NCBI GenBank assembly: GCA_964387795.1
Contig: CAYLYP010000041.1
Location: 1-27,087 of the forward strand
From: CAYLYP01 sp964387795
Lineage (GTDB): Bacteria > Bacteroidota > Bacteroidia > Bacteroidales > UBA7960
Length of the DNA stretch: 27,087 bases
Direction of reading: 5' to 3'
Positions 1 through 8,500 of the stretch are shown piece after piece (within the stretch, counting starts at the first letter, position 1; the number at the start of each line of letters is the position of its first letter). The translations under genes and the position numbers were made by a program. The notes below the pieces were generated by a model. It saw only the letters and a program-made list of their open reading frames with translations, was not told the DNA's origin and made no database searches.

Positions 1-96
1 GTAAATTATACGGTTCATTTTTTAGGGTAATACTGTTTGGCAGCGATAATCCAATAGCTACCTTAGTATCAATAAAAAATGGAAAGGGATAAAGCC

Positions 97-1197
97 ATGA
101 AAGCAATTTGGAGTGCCAGAATACTAATAGTAATATCAAGTATATTTTTTTTAGGTTCCTGTGTAGGAGTAGACAGGATGTTTGTTCATAAGCCCAAGGT
201 TTATGATTTGGCGATGGTTGAGATAGGAGGGGTAAAGCAGGCAATCATGATAAAAGGGCGGAGTTATGACAATCCTGTATTGTTATTTTTGCATGGGGGG
301 CCAGGATATCCATTGTTTCCGTTTGAGCCTTTTGAGAAATCGATGCGTAAATTGGAAAAGCATTTTACAATTGCTTATTGGGAACAACGAGGCACAGGAA
401 AATCATATAATTCAGATATTCCGGTAGAAAGCATGAATGTGGAGCAGTTTGTAGAAGATACCCGACAGGTTGTAGATTACTTGAAAGAGCGGATGGGTGT
501 ACAGAAGGTATTTATCTGGGGCCATTCGTGGGGCACAAATGTTGGAGCGCTGTATGCATCAAGGTATCCTGAAAACATATATGCTTATATAGCAACAGGC
601 CAGTCAGTAAATTTGATGGAAAATGAGCGGATGGCTTATGAATTTGTAAAGGAGAATGCGCTTAGGGAGAATAATCAGAGGGCTTTAAGGCAATTATCAA
701 AAATAGATACAACCGAGGCAGGATATAAGCTTGAATATGCGCTTACATTACGTAAATGGGTATTCAGATATGGTGGGGTTGTAAAAAGCAATGATGTTGA
801 AAGGCCTTATGTGGACCCGGAAGAGATATCAAGGATACTTACAGCATCAGAATATACAATTGAAGACAGGTTGAACCTGGTTCGTGACCCATATTTTTCA
901 GTACAATCACTGTGGAAGGACATGAAGAAGATAGACCTGATTGAACAAGCTCCTGAAATAAAGGTTCCAGTATATTTTTTGATTGGGCGACACGATATTA
1001 TTGTATCACATGTATTGGCAGAGAAATATTTCAATAATTTGATTGCCCCAAGAGGAAAAAAACTTGTTTGGTTTGAAGAATCGGCACACCGTCCCCAGGC
1101 CGAGGAAGTAGATAAGTTTGTTAATGTGATGCTGGAGAATGTTTTAGTTGAAGCGCAAAAAAAACCAAGCACCTCGGAGGGGAGCATAAATTACTGA
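97..1197 (+). CDS. Alpha/beta hydrolase lipoprotein, proline iminopeptidase-like
   Basis: This is an alpha/beta-hydrolase-fold enzyme, probably exported and lipid-anchored. The frame opens at an ATG at 79, but the ATG at 97 gives a normal 22-residue lipoprotein signal (charged start, hydrophobic core, LGSC lipobox) and has an AAAGGG stretch about 10 bases upstream, so I use 97. Numbered from the ATG at 79, the lipobox Cys is C28. The oxyanion-type HGGPG motif is at 72-76, the nucleophile elbow GHSWG is at 148-152 (S150), the likely acid is D306 in GRHD, and the likely base is H337 in ESAH. HGGPG with WEQRGTGKS is typical of the proline iminopeptidase (S33) group and related hydrolases, so peptidase activity is plausible, but the substrate cannot be read from sequence. 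The 3' end overlaps the convergent XRE gene by 7 bases. Confidence 0.85.
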   Translation: MKAIWSARILIVISSIFFLGSCVGVDRMFVHKPKVYDLAMVEIGGVKQAIMIKGRSYDNPVLLFLHGGPGYPLFPFEPFEKSMRKLEKHFTIAYWEQRGTGKSYNSDIPVESMNVEQFVEDTRQVVDYLKERMGVQKVFIWGHSWGTNVGALYASRYPENIYAYIATGQSVNLMENERMAYEFVKENALRENNQRALRQLSKIDTTEAGYKLEYALTLRKWVFRYGGVVKSNDVERPYVDPEEISRILTASEYTIEDRLNLVRDPYFSVQSLWKDMKKIDLIEQAPEIKVPVYFLIGRHDIIVSHVLAEKYFNNLIAPRGKKLVWFEESAHRPQAEEVDKFVNVMLENVLVEAQKKPSTSEGSINY

Positions 1198-1616
1198 TCT
1201 TTTAAAATACTTTCAGGAATAAAAATCAGTTTGGATTCATAAAGATGGATCAATTTTTCCTGAGCAGCGATAGTTTTTTTCAGGCTCTGGATAACATTTT
1301 CCTGAGCCTGATTTATTTTTATCAGGTTTTCGCACTGGATGCAGTTGGGATTCGGGTAGGGTTTATTTTCAAGTGAACATATATCCTGTTTTTGATTTGG
1401 CAGTGTATCTGATAATTGAAAGTCAGCTTCCAGAAAAAAAGAATATGGTATCTGAAATTTTTTGGAAAGTTTTATAATCATTTCAATGGAAGGCTTAAGC
1501 TTTCCAATTTCAATTTGAGAAATGACCGATCTGCTTGTATCAATGCTCTCGGCAAATACTTTTTGGCTTAAGTTTAGTTTTAGCCTTAACCATCTAATTT
1601 TTTCGTATATCTCCAT
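1191..1616 (-). CDS. XRE-family transcriptional regulator with C-terminal coiled coil
   Basis: This is a small DNA-binding regulator. An XRE/Cro-C1 type helix-turn-helix spans residues 18-77, numbered from the upstream ATG at 1655, and includes the recognition-helix region SRSVISQIE. The ATG at 1616 (residue 14 of the longer frame) begins right at the HTH with MEIYEKIRW. I prefer it because the 13 extra residues are not part of the fold and the bases encoding them hold a cluster of TTGCAAT-like palindromes that would suit an upstream operator. After the HTH come a short linker with a CxxC pair (C105, C108) and C93, and then a likely coiled coil at about 110-142 that may serve dimerisation. 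The gene is convergent with the hydrolase. Its target is unknown; self-regulation is an inference from the palindromes. Confidence 0.8.
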   Translation of the reverse strand: MEIYEKIRWLRLKLNLSQKVFAESIDTSRSVISQIEIGKLKPSIEMIIKLSKKFQIPYSFFLEADFQLSDTLPNQKQDICSLENKPYPNPNCIQCENLIKINQAQENVIQSLKKTIAAQEKLIHLYESKLIFIPESILKDQ

Positions 1617-1682
1617 GTAGTTTGTTTTTGCAATATTAAATTGCAATTCCTTCAAAAAATGTTTTATATTTGCGCAATTGCT
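1617..1682. promoter_or_regulatory. Candidate operator cluster at the start of the XRE gene
   Basis: Several related palindromic words are packed here: TTGCAAT at 1628-1634, AATTGCAATT at 1639-1648, and the overlapping TTGCGCAA and GCAATTGC at 1670-1682. They lie directly upstream of the preferred XRE start at 1616 and also overlap a plus-strand promoter candidate. XRE regulators often bind such sites near their own start. Binding itself is not shown. Confidence 0.3.
1641..1672 (+). promoter_or_regulatory. Candidate Bacteroidota promoter pointing into the 1.7-2.06 kb gap
   Basis: TTG at 1641-1643, a 21 bp spacer, and TATATTTG at 1665-1672 match the Bacteroidota consensus (TTTG/TTG, then TAnnTTTG). 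It faces right, about 390 bases ahead of the PAS-receiver gene, so it would give that gene a long leader or drive a small RNA or peptide. AT-rich chance matches are possible. Confidence 0.35.
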
Positions 1683-2059
1683 AAGTATTAAAAAAGAAAC
1701 TGAAAAAAAACACGCACACTAAGGAAACAGGCATTTTTATGAATATCTATATTGTGGAAAAATGCAATGTTTTTTTGCAACACCAAAAAGCTTCCTGATA
1801 GGTGAAGTGTTTGATTGCAAATATATTAAAAACTATTGACGGTTTTCAGGTTTTTTGATAATATTGGCAAATTTGTATAATTAAAGTTATTACGTGTATT
1901 GGTTCAGGTAATTAAAACTGAGTAATTCAGAATAGTGTTTCATCCGTAAATAATATTTTTGTTAAAAGCCGGATGGAACTTGATGTTTGCTATTTTAATT
2001 GGTGTTTATGTATAATTCATAAACATGTTGGTTTCAATTTTGTATTAGTTTAAATAGGG
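1656..2059. other. Non-coding gap of about 400 bp between XRE and PAS-receiver genes
   Basis: This divergent intergenic region is AT-rich. It contains the plus-strand promoter candidate at its left edge, a 19-codon frame at 1739-1798 that shows no support beyond an ATG and a stop, a CATCCG/CGGATG inverted repeat (1941-1946 and 1970-1975, 23-base loop), and a lone TATTTTTG box at 1954-1961 about 100 bases before the PAS gene. I see no tRNA or recognisable riboswitch. Confidence 0.5.
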
Positions 2060-3358
2060 ATGGGGAATAAGAAAGGAATGGATAACTGGATTTTCTATTT
2101 TTTAGATAGCATTGGCTATCCGGCTTTTGTGTTAGATGCTACTAATGAAATTATTGCGGCAAATAAAGTATTGAAGGATTTTCATTGCAGTGAAGCTGAT
2201 TGTGCAATAAATGAATTCAGGGTTTTAAAGACAAATAAGGGAGAAATCAGGATCCCGGAAGGAAAGTGTTTGTTTTGTACTTTTATCTCTGAATATAAGG
2301 TGCCATTTGACAATGAAATAGAGCTAAAGCATAAATCAAAAACCTGGAGATGCCTTTGTCAAAGGCTCCCGGATTCAAAGTATCTTGTTTTTGCAACTGA
2401 GATGACCTCATTAAAACATGCAGAAAGCCATCTGGATTCGAGTGATGTTTCAAGACCAGAGTTGCCAATTGGAAATTCACATGCAATAAAGGATATCTCT
2501 GCAAAGGAAAGCAATATTTCTGAAGGCTTTCAAATTGCACAGCATCTTTCAATTCCGGTAATAGCTTTAAGAAACAATATCATTGTAAATGCAAACGATG
2601 CGTTTTTTGATTTTTCAGGTTATCAGCCTGATTTTGTTCTTGGGCACAGGGTACAGGATTTCTTTTGTGAAAGTATCAGATATTTATTTAACAAAGATGA
2701 TTTTAATATATTTGAAAATAAAAAAGAAATACTTAATTTTATGGCTTCTAATGGTGAGAAAATCAGGGTTGGTCTCAAATACTTATCTCCCGGATTGATG
2801 TTAAATTTTACTTCCCTAATAGTGATGGAAAAGCATTATTGTGCTATTGATGAAACAACAAAAAAAGACAAGGAGTATAATAATCCGGGTTTTTATCTTG
2901 GCTCAACTAGTGCTGAATTAGAACAATCACCGATAAATCCACCATCATTATCCCCCAAAGATGATATAAAAGAGAATACGGGTAGTTTAGGACTTCACAT
3001 TTTATATGTTGAGGATAAATTCGTTAACAGAAAAGTGATGACCCTGATGCTTGAAAGCCTGGGATGTATTGTAAAACTTGCAGAAAATGGTCTTGAAGGA
3101 ATACAGGTTTATGACTCAAATCAAAATTTTGACATTATCCTCATGGATATCCAGATGCCAGTGATGGATGGTTTTACGGCTGTTCATGAATTAAAAGCGA
3201 AGTATGAGAAACTTCCCCCCATAATTGCTGTTACTGCATTTGTTGATATTGCATCCTTTCAGGGTTTTACTTCTGCCGGTTTTTGTGATGTAATATATAA
3301 ACCAGTACCAATTAATGATTTATTTGAAAAACTATTATATTGGTCTCAGAAATCATAA
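2060..3358 (+). CDS. Orphan PAS-PAS-response-regulator receiver protein
   Basis: This 432-residue cytoplasmic signalling protein has two PAS-like sensor regions (about 8-118 and 155-260), a low-complexity linker rich in Ser, Pro and Lys (about 265-308), and a complete C-terminal receiver domain (about 311-430). The receiver keeps the key residues: acidic pair E318/D319, phospho-acceptor D363 in LMDIQMP, T392 and K414 in YKP. There is no histidine kinase or output domain, so it probably receives phosphate from a kinase encoded elsewhere, or is a trimmed hybrid kinase. The first PAS region has six cysteines (C43, C48, C70, C73, C98, C100), including a CxxC and a CxC, which is unusual and could bind metal or sense redox. 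A second ATG at 2078 follows an AAAGGA and is an alternative start. No partner kinase lies in the window. Confidence 0.8.
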   Translation: MGNKKGMDNWIFYFLDSIGYPAFVLDATNEIIAANKVLKDFHCSEADCAINEFRVLKTNKGEIRIPEGKCLFCTFISEYKVPFDNEIELKHKSKTWRCLCQRLPDSKYLVFATEMTSLKHAESHLDSSDVSRPELPIGNSHAIKDISAKESNISEGFQIAQHLSIPVIALRNNIIVNANDAFFDFSGYQPDFVLGHRVQDFFCESIRYLFNKDDFNIFENKKEILNFMASNGEKIRVGLKYLSPGLMLNFTSLIVMEKHYCAIDETTKKDKEYNNPGFYLGSTSAELEQSPINPPSLSPKDDIKENTGSLGLHILYVEDKFVNRKVMTLMLESLGCIVKLAENGLEGIQVYDSNQNFDIILMDIQMPVMDGFTAVHELKAKYEKLPPIIAVTAFVDIASFQGFTSAGFCDVIYKPVPINDLFEKLLYWSQKS

Positions 3359-3441
3359 ACAATATCCTGTGTTTCAATTAGTTTGAATTCTAATTTTAGG
3401 TATAATTTATTATCCTTCTAATTTTGTAATAATTAAGATGA

Positions 3442-3449
3442 TAATTTTG
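3442..3449 (+). promoter_or_regulatory. Candidate -7 box for the lipoprotein at 3482
   Basis: TAATTTTG fits TAnnTTTG and lies 32 bases before the ATG. A second copy is at 3419-3426. Neither has a TTTG at the ideal 19-21 bp upstream distance, so support is weak. Confidence 0.25.
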
Positions 3450-3481
3450 TTAAGCGAAATATAATTTTTCAATGTTGTTTT

Positions 3482-4306
3482 ATGCGCATATTTTTAATTG
3501 TAATCAGTGGTGTTTTTATTGGCTTAGTGTCTTGTAGTGTTCAAAAGAATTATGCAAAAAAATGGATTAGAAATTCTGATACGATACATATTCTGGTATT
3601 AAATACGGAGAGGGTTTCAAAGAATTGTTCAGATTACAGGCGGTTAGATAGTTCGAATGATATGCATCAGGCCCTTATAACCGAAGACTGTTTTATGATA
3701 GGAGAGATTAATGATTCTGATTTTTGTAAATCATATTATAACCAATTGATTAGTTCACTTAAACAGTATCCAATTGTCAGGGTGTATGGAGAGGGTCAGA
3801 TAGGAGATTTTTTTAATAAAAACAATAAAAGCTTTATTTTCAACCTTGCTCAAGTTGAAATAGAGGAGTTTCTTAGTTTATATGAAGATGATGCCCAGTT
3901 TGACACCCTTGTTTATTATCAATGTTTTAATTTGAACAATTTAGGTTTATATTCATGGTTTGAAGTTACTGAGCCAAATCAGACAGAGCGTGCAATGACT
4001 ATTGTTTATTCAGATTATATTATTAAAGACAAAATTGATGGAGGTTTCAGATACAATATTTTCACTACAGATGTGGATTATGTACATTCAAAAAAAAGAA
4101 TCTCAGTTCAGGATATAGAAAAAGTATCTGTTATGTCAGCGCAACAGAATGCTTCCTATATTTTTGATTATGTTATGAACCAATGCATTGCGCAAGACTT
4201 ATATGGCAGGAAGATCAAAATGAAATATCTTTCATACAAACTTGGGAAAAAGAAGATTTCAAAGGCGTACACCCAAAGATTTGTAAACTTGTCAACCGAT
4301 TTGTAA
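3482..4306 (+). CDS. Putative lipoprotein of unknown function
   Basis: I do not recognise this 274-residue protein. It starts with a short hydrophobic signal and an LVSC lipobox (Cys18), so it is probably lipid-anchored in the periplasm or outer membrane. The mature part is mixed polar and aromatic with no transmembrane segment and no catalytic motif that I can name. Phrases such as the IHILVLNTE strand and YSDYIIKD suggest an alpha/beta or beta-rich fold. The 3' end overlaps the convergent tsaD gene by 15 bases. It stands alone behind the PAS-receiver gene (123 bp gap) and could be read from its own promoter. Confidence 0.65.
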   Translation: MRIFLIVISGVFIGLVSCSVQKNYAKKWIRNSDTIHILVLNTERVSKNCSDYRRLDSSNDMHQALITEDCFMIGEINDSDFCKSYYNQLISSLKQYPIVRVYGEGQIGDFFNKNNKSFIFNLAQVEIEEFLSLYEDDAQFDTLVYYQCFNLNNLGLYSWFEVTEPNQTERAMTIVYSDYIIKDKIDGGFRYNIFTTDVDYVHSKKRISVQDIEKVSVMSAQQNASYIFDYVMNQCIAQDLYGRKIKMKYLSYKLGKKKISKAYTQRFVNLSTDL

Positions 4307-5329
4307 GTCTCTGTCCTGTTGATACCTGGTATATGGAGTGGTATTAATATGGGTGAATTTTCCAGATTGGTATCTTAAAAAACCAGTAACAGCAATCATC
4401 GCCGCATTATCTGTTGTATATTCAAATTTTGGGATATAAGCTTTCCATGTTCCATTATCCTGATGTTTGAGAAGTGCAGCCCGGATAGCTGAATTGGCAG
4501 AAACTCCTCCTGCAATTGCTACCCTTGGGATGCCGGTTTGTTTGGATGCCCTAAGAAGTTTTTCAACAAGAATATCTACAATTGTTTTTTGAACAGAGGC
4601 ACAAAGATCGGCTTTATGTTCATTAATAAAATTTGGATTTTCTTTAAGCTGGTCGCGAAGGAAGTATAAAATAGATGTTTTTAATCCGCTAAAGCTAAAG
4701 TCAAGGTTAGGGATTCTGGGTTTAGCAAAGACAAAAGCTTTAGGGTTTCCATCTTTGGCAATTTTGTCTATCAGAGGGCCGCCGGGGTATGGGATTCCCA
4801 TAATCTTAGCTGCTTTGTCAAATGCTTCTCCGGCAGCATCATCAATTGTTTGCCCAATGATTTCCATGTCAAAGTAATCCTTTACGAGCATGATTTGGGT
4901 ATGCCCTCCTGAAACGGTAAGACAAAGAAAGGGAAACTGAGGCTTTTCGGGATGTGTAGGATCCTCAATAAAATTAGCCAATATATGTGCTTGCATGTGG
5001 TTAACTTCAATGAGGGGGATACTTAAAGCCATTGAGAAAGACTTTGCAAAGGAAGAACCTACAAGCAGTGAGCCAAGAAGCCCCGGGCCATTGGTAAAAG
5101 CAACAGCCTGAAGTTGTTCTTTTTCAATCCCTGCTGTTTTAAGAGCTTTATCAACAACAGGTATGATGTTTTGTTGGTGTGCCCTTGATGCCAGTTCAGG
5201 TACAACCCCCCCATATTCCTCATGTACTTTTTGATTTGCTACTACATTGGCAAGGATTTTGTGGCCATAGCAAACTGAAGCAGAGGTGTCGTCGCATGAA
5301 GATTCGATTCCGAGGATATATGCACTCAT
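4292..5329 (-). CDS. tsaD: tRNA N6-adenosine threonylcarbamoyltransferase TsaD
   Basis: TsaD transfers the threonylcarbamoyl group from threonylcarbamoyl-AMP to A37 of ANN-decoding tRNAs, working with TsaB and TsaE in the cytoplasm. The 345-residue length is normal for the family. It opens with the family N-terminus ILGIESSCDDTSAS, has the metal-binding HMQAH motif (H111, H115), the GGHTQ and DDAAGEAFDK segments of the ASKHA nucleotide-binding fold, GGVSANS at 274-280, and the late metal-ligand Asp in TTDNAAM (D307). No truncation is visible. It is divergent from the tamB-like gene, a neighbourhood I recall as common in Bacteroidota, and converges on the lipoprotein gene with a 15-base overlap. 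Confidence 0.97.
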   Translation of the reverse strand: MSAYILGIESSCDDTSASVCYGHKILANVVANQKVHEEYGGVVPELASRAHQQNIIPVVDKALKTAGIEKEQLQAVAFTNGPGLLGSLLVGSSFAKSFSMALSIPLIEVNHMQAHILANFIEDPTHPEKPQFPFLCLTVSGGHTQIMLVKDYFDMEIIGQTIDDAAGEAFDKAAKIMGIPYPGGPLIDKIAKDGNPKAFVFAKPRIPNLDFSFSGLKTSILYFLRDQLKENPNFINEHKADLCASVQKTIVDILVEKLLRASKQTGIPRVAIAGGVSANSAIRAALLKHQDNGTWKAYIPKFEYTTDNAAMIAVTGFLRYQSGKFTHINTTPYTRYQQDRDLQIG

Positions 5330-5362
5330 ATTTTTTATTTCACAAATAATAACAATGGTTTT

Positions 5363-5395
5363 TTTGAGTTTTTTAATTACTCCTTATTAACTTTG
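5363..5395 (+). promoter_or_regulatory. Bacteroidota promoter for the tamB-like gene
   Basis: TTTG at 5363-5366, a 21 bp spacer and TAACTTTG at 5388-5395 match the Bacteroidota -33/-7 consensus closely. Transcription would begin near 5402, leaving a leader of roughly 40 to 120 bases depending on which tamB start is used. Confidence 0.65.
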
Positions 5396-5425
5396 TTTCT
5401 TAGTCAACGTAAAAGGAGCAAACTG

Positions 5426-5450
5426 TTTAAAAACAAAGCAAAATGCAAGG
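5426..5450 (+). repeat. 25-bp repeat copy A (see 25067-25091)
   Basis: This stretch matches 25067-25091 at 22 of 25 positions, with the first 14 bases (TTTAAAAACAAAGC) identical. Both copies lie in the same orientation upstream of plus-strand genes. It is AT-rich, so it may be chance or a small shared regulatory or leader element. Confidence 0.35.
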
Positions 5451-5524
5451 TTTTTGGTTTAAAGTTTTGAAAGGGCAAAATTATTAAAAAAAGATATAAA
5501 ATATTAATATCCATTGGAATAAGC

Positions 5525-8500
5525 ATGGTAGTTTTACCGCTTATCTTTTATGCAGTGCTCAGGACCAGTGCAGTACAAACATATATTGCCAAAAAAATTG
5601 CATCATATCTTTCAAATGAATTAAATACAAAGGCAAGTGTTGGAGGGTTAGATATCTCTAATTTTTTAGATATTGTTCTGGAAGATGTGTCAATGGAAGA
5701 CCAAAAAGGGGAAAATATGTTTTATGTAAGAAGGTTGGTTTTTGACGTTGGTCGCCTTTCCTTTCGGCATAATTATCTTTTAGTGGATAAGCTCATGTTT
5801 GAAAATGCTTTTGTAGGCTTAAAGAAATATCCCGGAAGTGACACTTTAAACGTACAGTTTCTTATAGATTATTTTGCAAGCCCACAGGAGGATACAATTA
5901 AGAAAGATGGATGGAATATCGAATGTAAAGCTTTTGAGTTAGAGGAATCAGGATTGGTATATCAGGATAAAAAGAAATTGCCCCTGAATGGCCAAAAGGT
6001 TGATTTTAATAATATGTCGTTTAATAATATTAACCTATTAGTCAAAGATATCAGCTTTGAAAATGATACCCTTATGGCTCAGCTTGAGAGGTGTTCTTTT
6101 TCAGAAAAAAGTGGGTTCAGGCTAGATGACCTTTCTGCTGAAGTGTTGTATTCCCCATCTAATGCTTCATTGGGCAAGCTTTCATTAAAAACTCCTAATA
6201 CTTCTTTAAATATTGATGCTGACTTTTCTTATGGTGAGTTTGTTGAAATAAATGACTTCTTCGATAACTTAAGGATTGACATTGAACTTGAACCATCAGT
6301 TGTGAGTCTTGCCGATGTGAGCTATTGGGTTCATAGCCTTGTGGGGATGGATGAAAGGATCAGGTTAAATGGAAATGTAAGCGGTAATTTTAGCAACCTG
6401 AGAGGTAGGGATTTTAATTTGGGATTTGGGAAATCCACCATTTTTAGGGGTAATTTTTTTCTTTCAGGGCTACCTGATTTCAATGAAACATTTATTAACC
6501 TGTTTATAGATGAATTTTCAACAATAAAATCAGATATTGATAATCTTAAATTACCTGGTGGTGAAAAAGTTGATGCCATTCAACTACCTGCAAGCCTGGC
6601 TAATATTGGTATCTTAAAATATCAAGGTGAGCTTACCGGTTTCTTAAATGATTTTGTTGCTTATGGCACTTTCTCAACAGATCTTGGGAATATATCTTCT
6701 GACCTTTTACTCAGACAAGAGTCTGGAAAGAAGAAACTTAGCTATAAAGGTAAAATTTCAACTGATGGTTTTATGATCGGGGAATTATTAGATCCGAAAT
6801 ACAGAGTTGGAAAAGTATCTTTGAATGCGAGCCTTGAAGGCAGTGGTGTTTCTATTGAAACCCTTGATGTAAGCCTTAAAGGTGAAATAGATACCATACA
6901 AGCTTATGGTTATTCATATCGTGATATTTACCTGGCGGGAGATATTTCAAAAAAAACTTTTATCGGGAAGATGGATATTAATGATCCTTATCTCTCTCTT
7001 AGTTTTAACGGGCTTGTTAATCTTTCATCCCAAATTCCTGATTTTGCATTTAAAGCTGACTTAAGAATGGCCAGTTTGTCAAAGCTCAATTTGGTTAAAA
7101 GAGCCCCCGAGCTGGAGAATACACTATCAGCAAAGCTTAACATTGATTTCTCAGCCAGCAATCTTGATAACCTTAACGGTAAAATTGAACTTACAAATGT
7201 CAGGTTCTCTGAATTCAATAAAGAAACCCAATTAATTAGCGAGTTTCCACTGGATTATTTCCTGCTTGAAAATCATGGAGGGGAAGGAGGGATTCATAAA
7301 TTGAATATTGAATCTGATTTTTTTGAGGCAGGTTTACATGGTAAGATAAATTACAGCAAATTTGGTCAGTCGATGAAATGGTTTTTAAGCCACTTTCTCC
7401 CGTTGAGATTTGAAACCCTTTCACCTGATAGTTTAGGGTCAGCCCCTGCTGACCAGGATTTTTCATTCTGGCTGGCTTTGAAAAATACTTCAACTCTTAC
7501 AGACCTGCTATTACCGGCCATTGGGCTTGCTGAAGGGACTCTGCTTTCAGGTTCATATAATTCGAATCGAAATGTCCTTGAGTTTGAAGCAGGGGCAGAC
7601 TATTTTTCTGTTGGAGGCAGGACTTTTGATGAATGCCTGATTACAGCAAGCTCTGATTTGGATGAGATGCAATGTGATTTTAAATCAGAGACATTAGATT
7701 TTGGAGGCGGTTTTGGGCTTGATAATATCCAATTAGGGGCTTTTCTAAGAAACGACAGCCTGGAGTTTTCATTGGATTGGTTTAATGTCAGTTATGCTTA
7801 TTTGAATAAAGGCGAAATAAAAGGAGTAGCCCGCTTCCCATCACCTGATGTAATAGATGCATCTTTCCTGCCTTCCTATGTCTTTATCAATGATACCCTT
7901 TGGGATATTGCCCCAAACAACCGCATACTCTTTGATTCTGTTGGCATTTCTTTTACTGACTTACGCTTTATGCATAAAGACCAGTATGTGAGCTGTTCTG
8001 GTATATTATCTAAGTTTCCTGATCATTATCTTACTGCCAGCTTTAACAATTTTGACCTATCTAATATTGACTGGCTTACCAATCAAAGAAAGGTTGACTT
8101 TGATGGGATGCTAAGTGGTAGTGTTACTCTTGGCAGCTTATGGCAAAATCCCAGTGTTGAGGCAGATGTGTTGGCTAAAGACTTTGGTTTTAATCATGAT
8201 AAACTTGGTGATGCCCAAATAAAAAGCGAGTGGAACAATCCCCTTAAAGCTTTTGAAATTGATGCACGGATAGTCTATTACGGAAATATTGGACATAACA
8301 CCCCTCTCATTGCCAGTGGCCTTTTCTATCCTGATAACAAAGAAAAAAGCTTTGACTTTGATATAGGTATAGAAAATTTAAAAATCGCTTTTTTAAGCCG
8401 CTATATGAAAGGATTTACAAGTAATTTCAGAGGATTGGCAACTGGGAAGCTTCGACTTGAAGGGAGCCCCAAAAGACCTGAACTCTCTGGGAATGTTAAA

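Noticed and set aside
1739..1798. A 19-codon frame (MNIYIVEK...) in the gap before the PAS-receiver gene
   Set aside because: Very short, no ribosome-binding support and no way to show conservation; mentioned only as part of the leader.
5443..5487. A 14-codon frame from the ATG at 5443
   Set aside because: It stops at once; it is interesting only as a possible frameshifted start of the tamB-like gene, so I do not call it a gene.
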